From NCBI RefSeq assembly GCF_003589595.1, contig NW_020654748.1, positions 8,149,356 through 8,213,355 of the forward strand: a DNA stretch of 64,000 nt, written 5' to 3'. Origin of the DNA: Hyposmocoma kahamanoa. Lineage: Eukaryota; Arthropoda; Insecta; Lepidoptera; Cosmopterigidae. The translations under genes and the position numbers were made by a program. Position 1 is the first letter of the stretch; the number at the start of each line of letters is the position of its first letter. Below the pieces are notes generated by a model, which made no database searches, was not told where the DNA came from, and worked only from the letters and a program-made list of their open reading frames with translations. Below are positions 20,456-31,314 of the stretch, piece by piece.

Positions 20456-20766
20456 CTGGGGGCCTACCATAACCTTTCCAAAACAATCTTATTTCAATGT
20501 AAGCTTAAAGTAAGCTTATTGTAATATTACTCATCTTCGTACCATGACGAACCTGTCAACCAAGTAATGTATTATTGCAAAAGTGATTGAAAGAACGAAT
20601 GATTTCCCAATATTCCTTTCTAAAAATAGGAAAAGAGATAACGCTATGTGAACTATATAATACCATCTCTTTCTCTTTAGAAGTTCCGAATCGTCTTATC
20701 GTAGTATAATGTTTAATTACTTAATGTTATTACATTCATCGAATTCTTAGGTTTTCGCGATAAAAT

Positions 20767-20930
20767 AGGAAATGAAACTATTTTTCCGGATTTAAATCGC
20801 GTTTTTTCAAACAAACAGATAAACCGAAACAAACCCATGGTCCATGGGACCTGTAAAGGGCCCGAAACGTCGGTTTGTTTGAAAACCCAAATATACGCGA
20901 TTTAAATCCGGAAAAATAGCTTCATTTCCT
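20767..20930. repeat. fold-back repeat family F, both arms
   Basis: 35-bp arms, 20767-20801 and 20896-20930, are reverse complements with one mismatch that I see (core ccggatttaaatcgcg). The loop holds gggcccgaaacgtcggtttg. It interrupts transposon G; the equivalent point in the 51943 copy has no such insert. Confidence 0.85.
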
Positions 20931-21189
20931 AAGTATGTAATAATAAAATCTATTAAAATTACGTTGTTTGCAATAATTATACCGCATTTTCATGAAGAAA
21001 AATAAATAAAACAAGCTGAGTCTTGATATTCACGTTGTGAGTTCGGAACTATAGTATAGTGTCAACAGTTGAGTTTCGCCAAGGAGCGTATAGATGGTGC
21101 TGTTATAATTTTATTATTTAATAAAATTAATTAATAAACATCGCGTATTTTTATTTAACGATAAATTAATTACTATGTGCTATTAAATA

Positions 21190-21424
21190 AAAAAAATAAA
21201 CAAAATATTATAAATAATAAATAACGCGCACACTCAACATAGCCCCGCAATAGGGAAACCCTGTGTCGCGGGTGCCATGGACACACACTTAGACAACCAC
21301 AAATTAAACCCAAACTCACGAGATAAATAAATGTAGGCCATACAAACATTTCTCCCGGCCCGGGAATCGAACCTGGGCGTCTGCGTGAATAGTCTGACAT
21401 GAATGGTCACAAAGATGCCAATAA
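21190..21424 (-). mobile_element. SINE family C copy 3, inside transposon G
   Basis: The minus strand has the B-box caggttcgattcccgggcc, gcctacatttatttatctcg and catggcacccgcgacacagg, and ends in an AT-rich tail. The head is diverged (ggcatctttgtgaccattca). Confidence 0.8.
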
Positions 21425-21658
21425 AACGTCATAGTTTTAACTTTACATAAGCTTACTTTAAGCGCGTTATGGTACTACAAGTCAATATTAGGTTAAAAGT
21501 AATACTGTTTTAAGAGGTTGTGGTAGGCCCCCTGCTCGTTCACTGTGCTGACTTCCCTGAGAAGAACGAGCAAGAAACTCTAGGGATTGATTTTTTCACA
21601 GAAACTTATACATATAACAACAACTTAGATATATAACAGCATATATAATACGATAATA

Positions 21659-21872
21659 GCCTTGTTAGCCTAATGGTTTCTAGCACTGATGTTTCAATCT
21701 ACTGCCTCTCAAGAAGAAGGCGTGGGGTCGAATCTGGGCTTGCACTTCCAAGTTTCTCGGAATTTGTGTGCGTCATTTAATTTAAAACTTACCATGAGCT
21801 TTTCAGTGAACAGAAACATCATGATGAAACCTGCATGAAGTCTCCAATCCACATTGTACTAGTGTGACGGAC
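21659..21872 (+). mobile_element. SINE family B copy 4
   Basis: Head gccttgttagcctaatggtt, with about 20 extra bases before actgcctctcaagaagaagg, B-box-like ggggtcgaatctggg, then aacttaccatgagctttt. The tail is cut soon after cctgcatgaag. Confidence 0.75.
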
Positions 21873-22644
21873 TATTCAATTTTCTTTTTTTAATTTTTAA
21901 TTTTCATCTGTTGCCTCGTTCAAATCATCTTTTAAGAAATTTTTATTATTTACTCAGGTGTTTAACAGCACTGGCAGTCGTGCTGTGCCTTCAACCCATT
22001 TTACTACTTACATTAATATCCCAACCACAAATACATGAGAACAGAATTCACGCACAATTGGTTTTGGTTTTATTACATCCCACCTAACTCTACACCTATT
22101 TTTACTGCATGCATTATAACTTTTTTGATTTTGAATTGCATTCAATTTTGATTTACGTCTAGTTCAGTCTATTGTATTTTTTGTTTTATTTTATTTACTT
22201 GGATGAAGCTACATCATCTTTGTTATTTATTTAGCTTCACTGAAAACCAGCGTAACGAGGTGTTTTCATAAGTCTTATTACAAAAAAACTGAGTGGAGAC
22301 TTAATATAATTCTTCTATTTTGCGTTTTATCCTAAGATTATTTTATTTTTTGTTATCATTATGTCATATATATTTTGTCGTAAGGCTACCACCAAATAAA
22401 CTACTTTCTTTCATCTCTGTCGACATAATGTGCTATAGTTATTTATTTTGCAATTTGCGATTAGATTATTTCCGAAAACATTTAATGTACATATATGCGT
22501 AATGAATGATACATACATAATGTTATTCTAGAAATATCTTTAATATCGCAAAGCATTGTCACTCGCGGAACCATTTGATTTTATTGAATAACGTGATGTT
22601 TTACTACGAGGATATCATTGACTTACAATGATGATATACAATTA
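21873..22644. other. unassigned AT-rich DNA
   Basis: No coding or repeat signal recognised. Confidence 0.45.
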
Positions 22645-22740
22645 TTTTTGTGAAATTAGTCCACTAGTTTGTTACAATAATACAGAGAAAAATTCCTTCG
22701 ATCTGACAGGCCAACCTGCGTCTGTACGCCAATTTAGGGC
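22645..22740 (-). mobile_element. family E, 3' half
   Basis: The minus strand has cctgtcagatcgaaggaatt, tttctctgt and caaactagtggactaatttc, as at 42470. Confidence 0.65.
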
Positions 22741-23234
22741 AACCTCGTCTTATTGCTTAATAATTGGATCAAAAAGTTTTCTATATTCTGTGATTGCGCT
22801 GGGGTCCTGATTCAATACATGGCACAGCGATGCTACATTCTAAATCTTTTTATTCTGCCAAATCGACAATGAAGACTGGCCACCAATTCTGCACACTGCC
22901 GATGATCTCGCACAAGGTGTAATAAGTTGCCTGAACGCGCGACTCTTAATAATTCGTCACATAATTATCTTCTGGATGGTTCCAATTGAGGCACTTCAAT
23001 TGAATTCCTGCACATAGGATTTGTACTTGACAAGATATTTTATTTCATTCTCTTAGATAATTTTGTTACCTGTCTAGTAATTATCCGATATACAGTGTAT
23101 GCTTAAAATGGGATGATATGGGAAAATCCGAAACCATGGAACATACAAGGAAACCTTCTTGTGTAAAACAATTTTGGCAATTGGTCAAACGTGAGTTGTC
23201 CATAAAAATGAATAAAATGTATAAAATTTTTTTA
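22741..23234. other. unassigned
   Basis: Mixed composition at 22800-22960, otherwise AT-rich. No second copy seen. Confidence 0.4.
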
Positions 23235-23478
23235 GTGCTGATCATTGACTTACAAATAAATGGACGACGGGTCTAATACAAAAACCACGAAAAAAATGTC
23301 CCAAGTCAACCTATTCGAAATTTAAATTGTAATGTCATCGCAGTATCGCGCTGTCAGTAGAACAAATGAAGACTAAAGCGGAGTGTCGCGCTCTGTATAC
23401 GATTTTAGCGCCTTACAAGTGCGGACACTTTTTAGCGCGGACCCGACGCCCATATAATTGTAAGTCAATGGTGCTGAT
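23235..23478. mobile_element. hAT-like MITE, 228 bp, with perfect 8-bp target duplication
   Basis: The element is 23243-23470, flanked by gtgctgat at 23235-23242 and 23471-23478. The terminal repeats begin cattgacttaca and contain ggacgacgggtc / gggcgtcgggtc. An 8-bp duplication and a CA-start terminus are hallmarks of hAT elements. It is an internally deleted, inverted relative of the element that starts 155 bp downstream. Confidence 0.88.
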
Positions 23479-23617
23479 CGACTCAGTTTTATGACGGGAT
23501 CATTTCATTGTATGGGACGAAAAACCGGGACAACAGAAGTTGGTCAAATTTAATGGCACGACATTGCTAGCGGTAGCAATTGTTGTTCTAATATATTATA
23601 TAAATATTTTTTTATTG

Positions 23618-24817
23618 TATCTATTCATTGACCTACCAACAAATGGACGTCGGGTTGGCCCTAAAAAGTGTCCGCACCTGTAGGGCGTTAAAATTGCACA
23701 CAGAGCGTCAATCGCGCAATAGTCTTCGTTTGTTCGAGTGACAGCGCGGTTGTCAATCATGCAGTACCAATATATGCAGTACAAATAATAACTTGTAAAA
23801 ATTACTGCAGTAAAGTGTGAAAACAGGATTTTGTACCATATTTTCACTAAACAAATATATTGTGTTATCATAGTTGTCATTTAAAAGTGTTATTTTGTAC
23901 AGTTCTATAGTATTTAATGTATATACTCGTATAACTGAATCGTAAATATAAATTACAAAACCACACGAAATAATGAAATAGCTAACTGTCCTTTTTCTAC
24001 TCATTGCATGCGCAAAGAAAAAAGATGGAAAGAGACCCATTACGTCAGTTTCAAGAAGCTTATATAAACTTCTTGGTCATTTTCAATTGTTCGAACCACA
24101 AGCGATTGAAATATTTAGAACAAAGAAACTGTAGAGTTGCTTTGATTTTAATCCTATTTTTAAAAAGATTTTTTTTATTAAACGTTAGCAATAACAAAAT
24201 ATTGTTGTACTCGTTTTACGGCATGGGATTGCCTATCAAAAGTCAGAAAACACATTTTCCCGAAATAACATTAGCTCGAATTTTCATAATGTGTTTTTAC
24301 AAAGATTACAAAACAAAAGGTAATTTTGTCTATGTAAAAAGGAATTACGGATATTTGGGTTTACGTTTAGTTAGTATATCGGTACATTTCTTATAGTACA
24401 CGCTTATTTTCACATTTGTAGTAATAATTGTATGTATGTATCTGCCCAACTCTTTATTATACCTTTAAATGAATTTGTACAAAATTTGACATAAGAATAT
24501 ATATAAAAAAATTAATCAATATTTACGAGAAAGGCTATTCCATTAGTCTTGTGTTCAAGTAATTTTCAGTCGAAGCTAAATATGGTGCATTTTGTTAAGT
24601 TTCCAGTAGAAGCTGAATATTGTGTTTTTGGGGCCCTTAAATTTGTTGTAAGCAAATTTAGGCAGTACTGCAATGACGTTACAATTTAAATTAAATGTTT
24701 TAGTTTTTTATATATCGTTACATGTCACTACGTTTGTGTAGGTTAACCTCGGACATTTTTTACGTGGTTTTTGTATTAGACCCGATGTCCATTTGTTGAC
24801 AGGTCAATGTATCTATA
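23618..24817. mobile_element. hAT-like non-autonomous element, 1184 bp
   Basis: The element is 23626-24809, flanked by tatctatt (23618-23625) and tatctata (24810-24817), an 8-bp duplication with one difference. Terminal repeats: cattgacctaccaacaaatg at the left and its relative cattgacctgtcaacaaatg on the minus strand at the right. Its left 130 bp match the right half of the small copy, and its right 110 bp match the left half. The 900-bp interior has an AT-rich 130-codon open frame (24004-24396) without any transposase-like motif, so I regard the element as non-autonomous. Confidence 0.85.
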
Positions 24818-25629
24818 CATTTAATTATCAGGATATATTTGTCGTGATAATTATCTTTATAATTATCAATGATAATTACCACTTTGAACACTGCCTGTGC
24901 GTATACGTTACTGTGTAGGCATGTCTTATACAGACAATTATTTAACTGTACTATCAATGTAAATAAGAAAGATTGTAGACTATATCATATTTGGCCAAAA
25001 TACCTAGTCTATATTAATCAATGTTAGGCCTATCAATCAAATTTAATTACATAATTGCTAAGTATATTGAGAAACTTATAATCATTAACCGAGTGCCTGT
25101 AAATCTATTTTAATCAAATTAAGTTCGTTCGCCGGTAACCAAATGATAATCTCGCTTAGTTTGTGCTGTACTATTACTGATTATTATCTAAATAGTTATT
25201 ACATACTCTTAAAGGTTAATTAATGTAATCCATAGTGGATTTTGTAATGCTTTGTTGAATTAATTCAAAATTTTTGATATGACTACTATATACAATTGTA
25301 ATTATCAAATATTCACACAAATACCGGTTATCAATATCAAAGGATATCCTTGTCATTATATACAGAGTGAATTTACATCCAGGTAGAACACTAAAATCAG
25401 ATTCAATTTAGAAAATATATTCCTAAATAGATCCTCCTGCTATCAACCTCTGGGAATCCTCATCTAACGCAAAGAGTACCTACTAATTGCTAAGTCACCA
25501 AGTCGTCACCTTAGCAGTGGTCCTATTTAAACTTGAAGAAGATTTTCTATAGTTAAGAGTGGCAAATTAGGGATGAATACAATTTATTGAATTTCACCCA
25601 TTTTGCTTTTAAATAAAAATAGAAAGGCA
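24818..25629. other. unassigned AT-rich DNA
   Basis: Includes several gataatta-type short palindromes at 24830-24880. No gene. Confidence 0.45.
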
Positions 25630-25775
25630 ACGAACACTTAGAAAAATTCGTGAGGTCTTCTGATTCGTTCCGTAGATTAGTTGGGAGAGCGGTTAACCTC
25701 GGGCTAGCAAACAGTTACTGGTTCGAATCCAGCCGGATTGAAGGATTTTTTCTTAGTGTTTGTTTGAAGTTTCTA
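25630..25775 (+). mobile_element. family E, tRNA-like part and tail
   Basis: gaaaaattcgtgaggtcttc, then an A-box-like tagattagttgggagagcgg, B-box ggttcgaatccagccgga and aaggattttttcttagtgtt. This is the most tRNA-like copy (gttgggagagcggttaac). Confidence 0.75.
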
Positions 25776-26104
25776 TTAACAATAATATATTGTTGTGCTA
25801 TACTTTATAAATGCCGATTTATTTAACAGTTTGATAATTTACTTTCCTCATTACATTCATTTCATTCATGTCTCGAATTTTAATATTTTGCATGGCAAAG
25901 GTAGATTGAAAATATATACTATATGATAGGTTAAAATGTTAATGCCTACTATCTGTTAAAGGCTAGCGTAGAGCAGCTCTATTTCAGCTATGTTTCGTTA
26001 TATTGACAAAGTGAGGAGACTTCGTGTGGGTTGTTGAAGCACGGCTGCTCTTTTCTTCACTTCTGTTAGATTATAAGCTTTATATTATTATGCTTCTCAA
26101 AACA

Positions 26105-26565
26105 TAGATAAAAGGAAATGAAACTATTTTTTCGGATCTAAATTACGTATATTTTTGTTATTTCAATCAAACCACCGTTTCGACCTCGGACACCCACCAC
26201 GAAGGTTCCTGTAAAGGATAATTTTTAGGTCATTATTTGATTTTAAATTCGGGACTTAATCGTGTATATAAACATAATTTATTTAACTTTACATTTAAGA
26301 CGTATTGCAACATACATGGTCTCGAAAGGAATTTAAAATCAAATAATGTGAACATGTATGAAAATCGTGAAAGTTTAAATCAGTGCAATTTTTAGGTATT
26401 TAAAATAATATAAATTGCCACCGAAATTAGGTAAAGAAAACTAACCTAAAAATTACTATAAAAGGCTAAAAGCGTTAGCTTGTTTGAAAAAACAAATATA
26501 CCCAATTTAGATCCGAAAACATGGTTTCATTTCCTATGTGTAACAATAGCAAAAACCTAAGAACT
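26105..26565. repeat. fold-back repeat family F, both arms, 450 bp
   Basis: Left arm ggaaatgaaactattttttc ggatctaaatt at 26114 onward; right arm aatttagatccgaaaacatg and gtttcatttcct ending near 26536. Between them lie about 350 bp not present in the other F copies. Confidence 0.75.
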
Positions 26566-27609
26566 GATTATTTTTCCACTCTTTTTATGTATACCGCGCA
26601 ATGGTTCCAACAGAAAAGATTACATGTGAAAAACAAGTCGAACTTGGCTTTTCAAACCACTATTGAATCATTGCATACCTTATTCCTTTTCCTCTCCATG
26701 CAATTTCGTCCAATGTGTTGCCTTTTCAACATTTTCAGGTAAAGTGACGAAACATGTCTCGCGGCGTCGGCGTCGCTCTGTTTACATTGCGCTCACGTCT
26801 TGGTACCGGCGACCGACGTCGTCGGCGATATTCCCAAATAATGTGTGATTCTGAATATATTCCCCAGGGCGTAAATGGCATGTTAGAAACTACGGTATCG
26901 TTTTTCACAGGAGAGTGAGGAATAGGTTTGAAAAATGAATAATCGCTGTGGAGACTATTCTTTGGTTATTAAAAGTGGTAGAAAGATAGGACATGTATTT
27001 AAAAATGAAACTTTTAAATTTGCAAAAGAAGTAAGCAAAAAATCTAAACGGTCATCTTTTTAAATGATTGATCCTTAATTTTTCTCTGAGACATAGAATA
27101 AATTGAATCAATCGATATTTAAATCTGTTCTGAACTACACAAAAAAAAATCTGTAACTTAACTGATAGTTTTATGTTGGGCCTCAAAACGAAGACAAATG
27201 AGCATTAAAAATAAAACTTAGATACCTGTTTTTAAAATTAAGTGAATGTTGATTATATTTGAATACTAATATTATATTAATTACAATCTAATTTGTCCTG
27301 AAAACATGATCGAAAACGCAAGCAATTTGGCTTCTGCTTTTTCAATATACTAACCTAACCCACTGAATGGAGGGCGCAACTAAGCAACCAAGATTTATTA
27401 GGCGATCAATTTCAAAAGATATACTGGTTGTAAATGTCAATGTTAAATCAGTCATTGAAAGAAAATACCAATAATGAAAACAGAGGATCAAATATTATTT
27501 TTAAATATCAAATATCAATTTAGTATGCTTAAACATATTAACCTTGCAGTTCATTTACAATTAATCCTTAGATCAATTAATATAGAGGGAGCAAGTAATA
27601 TTATATATC
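26566..27609. other. unassigned
   Basis: 26755-26835 is a short CpG-rich island (gcggcgtcggcgtcgctctg, gaccgacgtcgtcggcga) without a partner. The remainder is AT-rich with no gene. Confidence 0.4.
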
Positions 27610-28066
27610 GTTTATGTACACATATGTATGTCATAAACCCTCTATGATGTGTTCAAAAACCGCAAATCATAACCAGAATAAAGGTAAACCGTTTTGTTAG
27701 AATAAATTTATTATCTGTGAAAATGTTATTATTGTTTCATAATAACCTCGAATTCGATGTTATTATTACATTCAAATTTCAAACATCTCTTAAAAACAAA
27801 ACAATTTGAACCTCAATTCTAATATCAGTCGAGATGAAGTATTATTCGAAATGAAATGTCAATAGTAAGCAATTATGACAATGTCACACGTTACTTGATA
27901 TCGAACGATATGATAGTTGGGGCCGATTCTAGTTTGTCTATGAATTAAAAATAAAAACTGCGGTTGTGTGACAGCCGCGAGAAAAGTTTTTATTTGCCGC
28001 CATTTCGCCAGTCGTAACCTGCGGTTCCTGAACACATCACAGAGAGCTTATAATATGTGTGTAGAT
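27610..28066. mobile_element. MITE-like inverted-repeat element
   Basis: The left arm at 27616-27676 and the minus strand of 28007-28064 share tacaca, ataa, ctct, tgatgtgttca, aaccgca and ac-ag in register over about 55 bp. The interior is AT-rich, with a short CpG-rich patch at 27965-28000. Confidence 0.65.
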
Positions 28067-28264
28067 AAAGCAGTGTATGTAACTGTACATAATTAGGCAT
28101 TAAAACACTCCTGAGATGTTTTTATGAAACTTGCCTGTAACCCTCACTCGTATTTTAATGACTTTCATTATGTAACAGTCACATAAACTATTATTATTTT
28201 AAAAAGTGCACATTTACGATAGATCTACTATATACCTTTGAGGATAAAATAATATTATTCCGGA

Positions 28265-28790
28265 AAATATTATGTACAACCATGGACCAAGAGGACTGCT
28301 AATGTATATACTACAACAGATCGTAACTTCTTATATCTAGATTCCGCTGATCAATAGCGTGGAAGTAGTTTATATTATGTAAATGGCCGTGGATATCAAT
28401 TGAATTCCTCTTTAATATGAAATACAAGTAGTCAGGTTTTTCCTTGTAATATTATTCAAATATTGACTATGGGCTAAAATTATTTTCTGAACTTTGACCA
28501 ACATACGTATTTACTTGATAATTGCTTGCTAATATAGATAGATGGCGCTAATCCTAAACAAAATGAAAGAATAGCTGGCAGTATCCATAAAAATCTAAGC
28601 AATAAGCGCCATCTAGTTGATTTTTTGTTATCACCAGATATTAGAGTAGCTTGTAGCTCGTCAATGTAAACAAATTAATTAATTTAGTAGTCGTTGCATC
28701 TGGTGTACCAATGATACTAAATACCCGACTACGTTGTCTTGCATCGCGATTATCAGTCCTCTTGATTTATAGGTCCATGGTATAATTAAA
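28265..28790. mobile_element. nested inverted-repeat element
   Basis: Outer arms: accatggacc plus aagaggactg at 28279-28299, mirrored at 28750-28780 with an 8-bp insertion. Inner arms: tagatggcgct at 28539 and agcgccatcta at 28606. Both pairs point inward about the same centre, giving one long imperfect palindrome. Confidence 0.55.
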
Positions 28791-28895
28791 CTAAATGAGA
28801 TGGTAAAAATAAGTGGTGCTCTGGAGTGCTACGTTTAAGATATGATTATTTTGTACAACATATTATGTGCCTTTTTGAATAGGTAATATAATACA

Positions 28896-29162
28896 AGGAA
28901 GTAATTTAACTTCCTTTCCGCCAAGCAGTAATGTTTTAGCATTACTGTGTTCCAATTTTGAAGGGTAAGGGTGTTGGTGAAATTACAGGCACGTGGGACT
29001 TGTCAACTTATGTCTCAGGGTGACGGGAGCAGTGGCAGTGCCCCTCAGATCTTTGCGATTTGAAGCTCTGAGTGGCATTGCAACTGTTATGGACTAATGT
29101 GTCATTTAACACCAGGCGCACGACGTGTTCGTCACGTCACTTAATATTATAAAAAAACAGTA
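28896..29162 (+). mobile_element. SINE-like family A copy
   Basis: ccgccaagcagtaatgtttt through gggtgttggtgaaattac, gtgacgggagcagtggcagt and caccaggcgcacgac to cttaatattataaaaaaaca. The first 40 bp are altered. Confidence 0.85.
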
Positions 29163-29338
29163 CAGTGTACTAAAAAAACCGACCTCAAAAGTCATTCATC
29201 ATTCATTCATTCATTCATTCGTGAAATGGAACCACATCTGAGGTGCCCTCTTTCCAACAAGAACAGAATCATCAAAATCGGTTCACAAATAGAATAGAGT
29301 TATCGCGTAACATACATACAAAAAATCTAGGTAACATG
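29163..29338 (+). repeat. interspersed repeat with (TCAT)n microsatellite
   Basis: It starts aaaaccgacctcaaaagtca, has a run of tcattcat units at about 29193-29220, then tggaaccacatctgaggtgc, aatcatcaaaatcggttcac and gttatcgcgtaacatacata. I recognise this as a repeat common in moths, class not certain. It follows the family A tail without a gap. Confidence 0.6.
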
Positions 29339-29809
29339 ATACGTAGAATATAGAAGTATATTTTGGAAAGAATTTATCTAACTTGAATAATTGAAAAAAA
29401 GACCTTGTTCATTACGATCATGTTGAAATTTATCAAATTTTAATATTCAGTTAGCTCTATGTAAAGGTATAAATAAAATTTACCACTTTGAATGTAAAGG
29501 TTTTTTATAATGGTTTGACTATTACTGTGCTCATTACAAAATTGTTGGTAAAATCAATTTATGATAAAACGTACGTAGTCTACGTTATTTTACAGAGAAC
29601 GTAAACATTCCTTTGAATTTATTTCCTTTGATAAGTCTACATGCTCCAAATTAAAATATGAAATTTAAAACCAGTTAACATCAATGAAGCCTCAGGCTGT
29701 CTTCTGTAAGGAAAAAGTATTTTCTCGAGGAGCCCTTTTTACTTCGGAGAGATACCGTAACTTTGATTTAAAATATAACTAATGAGATTATAGATATTTG
29801 TTACGATAT
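29339..29809. other. unassigned AT-rich DNA
   Basis: Nothing recognised. Confidence 0.45.
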
Positions 29810-30035
29810 TTTAGCAGTAGAGCTCCTTTTGAAAGAGTTCGTCCAGGGAAGTTGCCATAATAAGGGTGCTTATGAAATTGCAGGCAATTGGAATTTGTCA
29901 GTTATGTCTCAAGGCGACAGGCGCGGTGGAAGTGTCAAGTCATTGCGTTTTAAAGCTCTATGTGGCACTGCAACTGCAATGGACGGCCGTGTCTCTAACA
30001 CCAGGCTCACGCCTTGTTCGTTCCGTGTAAATGTT
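29810..30035 (+). mobile_element. SINE-like family A copy with internal deletion
   Basis: ttttagcagtagagctcctt, gagttcgtccagggaagt, then a jump directly to aagggtgcttatgaaattgc. The gccgccaagcag block is missing. The end is cttgttcgttccgtg, without an A tail. Confidence 0.8.
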
Positions 30036-30420
30036 CATTGGTACAATTCTTTATTTAGTTTTATAATGCTCAAACTAATTCTGCAACATTTATAAATACT
30101 AACAGTTACAAATTACAGTCAAGAGTCAATAAACCAAAACTAACTGAAAAATCGGTTTTCCCAGGGGAGTACCTACAGCGGTTACGGGTTTTCAGCAATG
30201 TCGGTTCACGTCACCTTTGGAGGAAAATAAATACTTTAGAACATACAATATCAAGAATAAAATAGAAATATCAACACAATAGCAATGAATTCATTTCGTG
30301 AAAATATATCTAACGGAATATAATTAATATATTGTACTTTGTTATTTATTTATGTGATTAAATTGTTGTTTCTAATGACAGTGTGACGGAAACTTCAGTT
30401 ATTTGTTTGTGACGATCTTC
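30036..30420. other. unassigned AT-rich DNA
   Basis: Nothing recognised. Confidence 0.45.
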
Positions 30421-30502
30421 GTGTGGCCTAGTCGCTGGCACACCGATTTACACGGTGTCGCTATTTCTAAGCTCCCGGATTCGATCCCCGGCCGGGGCAA
30501 TG
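30421..30502 (+). mobile_element. tRNA-like SINE family D, head
   Basis: A-box-like gtggcctagtcgctgg, ggtgtcgctatttctaagct, B-box gattcgatccccggcc, then ggggcaatg. The tail of the family is missing. Confidence 0.75.
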
Positions 30503-30889
30503 TTTTTATTGGCATGAATACAACAACACAAAACCACACTAAAAACAGTTTACATACAAATAATTATTAAACATACAATTATACTTAAAACTAGTTTATA
30601 AAGGCAAAGTAGGATATAGTATAGTCTGTCTTGTAGCGTCATGCCAACACGGGACTTATCTCAGCATATGCTGCAGTATCCTACCACAGCGCTGGTTTTA
30701 GTAACCCTGCAGAGCTCAACGCCAGCAAAGAGTTTACATATATTACATATATATAATATATAAATAAGCACGGAAAATTTGCGTTGTTAATAATAACATA
30801 ATAATATTTTATTATTAATATATATTGTGATTATTATGGATATAAATTATATATATAATTTAAAGCCTACTGCCAATCTTTTTACACGT
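30503..30889. other. unassigned AT-rich DNA
   Basis: 30725-30870 is extremely A/T-rich with atata runs. Nothing else. Confidence 0.45.
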
Positions 30890-31197
30890 GCAGTCTGTGG
30901 GTGGGCGTGTGCAATACAACAACGCATTCCGAAGAGTTGCGCCTCGATGCTGCACCGCCTGCGCGACAGCCCCAACCGCATCCTGAGCGCGTTGTTCGCA
31001 CGCTGGGACTCCCCGATGCTCGCGCATCGGATGCGACTACATGCGGTCGTATAGAAAAGAAATGTTGTTTTGTTTTTGTGTCGCTGTCCTTATTTATGTA
31101 TTGTACAATTAACTAACCCTTAGACCTAAGCATTTTGTAATTTACTAACAATTTATGGACCAGTTCCGAAATAAATGATTATTATTATTATTATATA
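30890..31197 (+). pseudogene. LINE ORF2 C-terminus with 3' UTR and (ATT)n tail
   Basis: A plus-strand frame reads VQYNNAFRRV, then in the next frame KSCASMLHRLRDSPNRILSA, LFARWDSPMLAHRMRLHAVV and a stop at 31051-31053. The GC-rich coding part ends exactly there. About 120 bp of AT-rich 3' UTR follow, with caagcattttgtaa-like and cgaaataaatgattattatt words, and the tail is a TTA/ATT repeat to about 31197. The pattern R-(D/G)-S-x-N-x-I-L-S-A ... R-W-D-x-x-x-x-x-H-(W/R)-x-R-L-H is a recurring LINE C-terminus in Lepidoptera. A short deletion plus frame change separates the two parts. Confidence 0.7.
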
Positions 31198-31314
31198 TTC
31201 TGAAATATAATAAATATCAATATAAATAATAATATAATAAATATCAGAATGCATATTCAAACAAAAGTAAGAAAATCCCAAATTTAAAGGGATCATACTG
31301 CGTCAGCGAACATG

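Larger units (their letters stand above)
20456..21534 (-). mobile_element. non-autonomous DNA transposon family G, copy 1, with two nested inserts
   Basis: The ends are ctgggggcctaccataacc (left) and, on the minus strand of the right end, cagggggcctaccacaacc. The copy at 51943-52831 matches it end to end in the opposite orientation, including the caggttcgtcatggtacgaa and actcagcttgttttattta blocks. Inside are a family F fold-back (20767-20930) and a family C SINE (21190-21424). The copy has no transposase. The CAGGG start would fit hAT-type elements, but I find no matching 8-bp target duplication. Confidence 0.85.

Noticed and set aside
24004..24396. 130-codon open frame inside the large hAT-like element
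   Set aside because: AT-rich codons, no transposase motif, no similarity I recognise; probably chance within a non-autonomous element.
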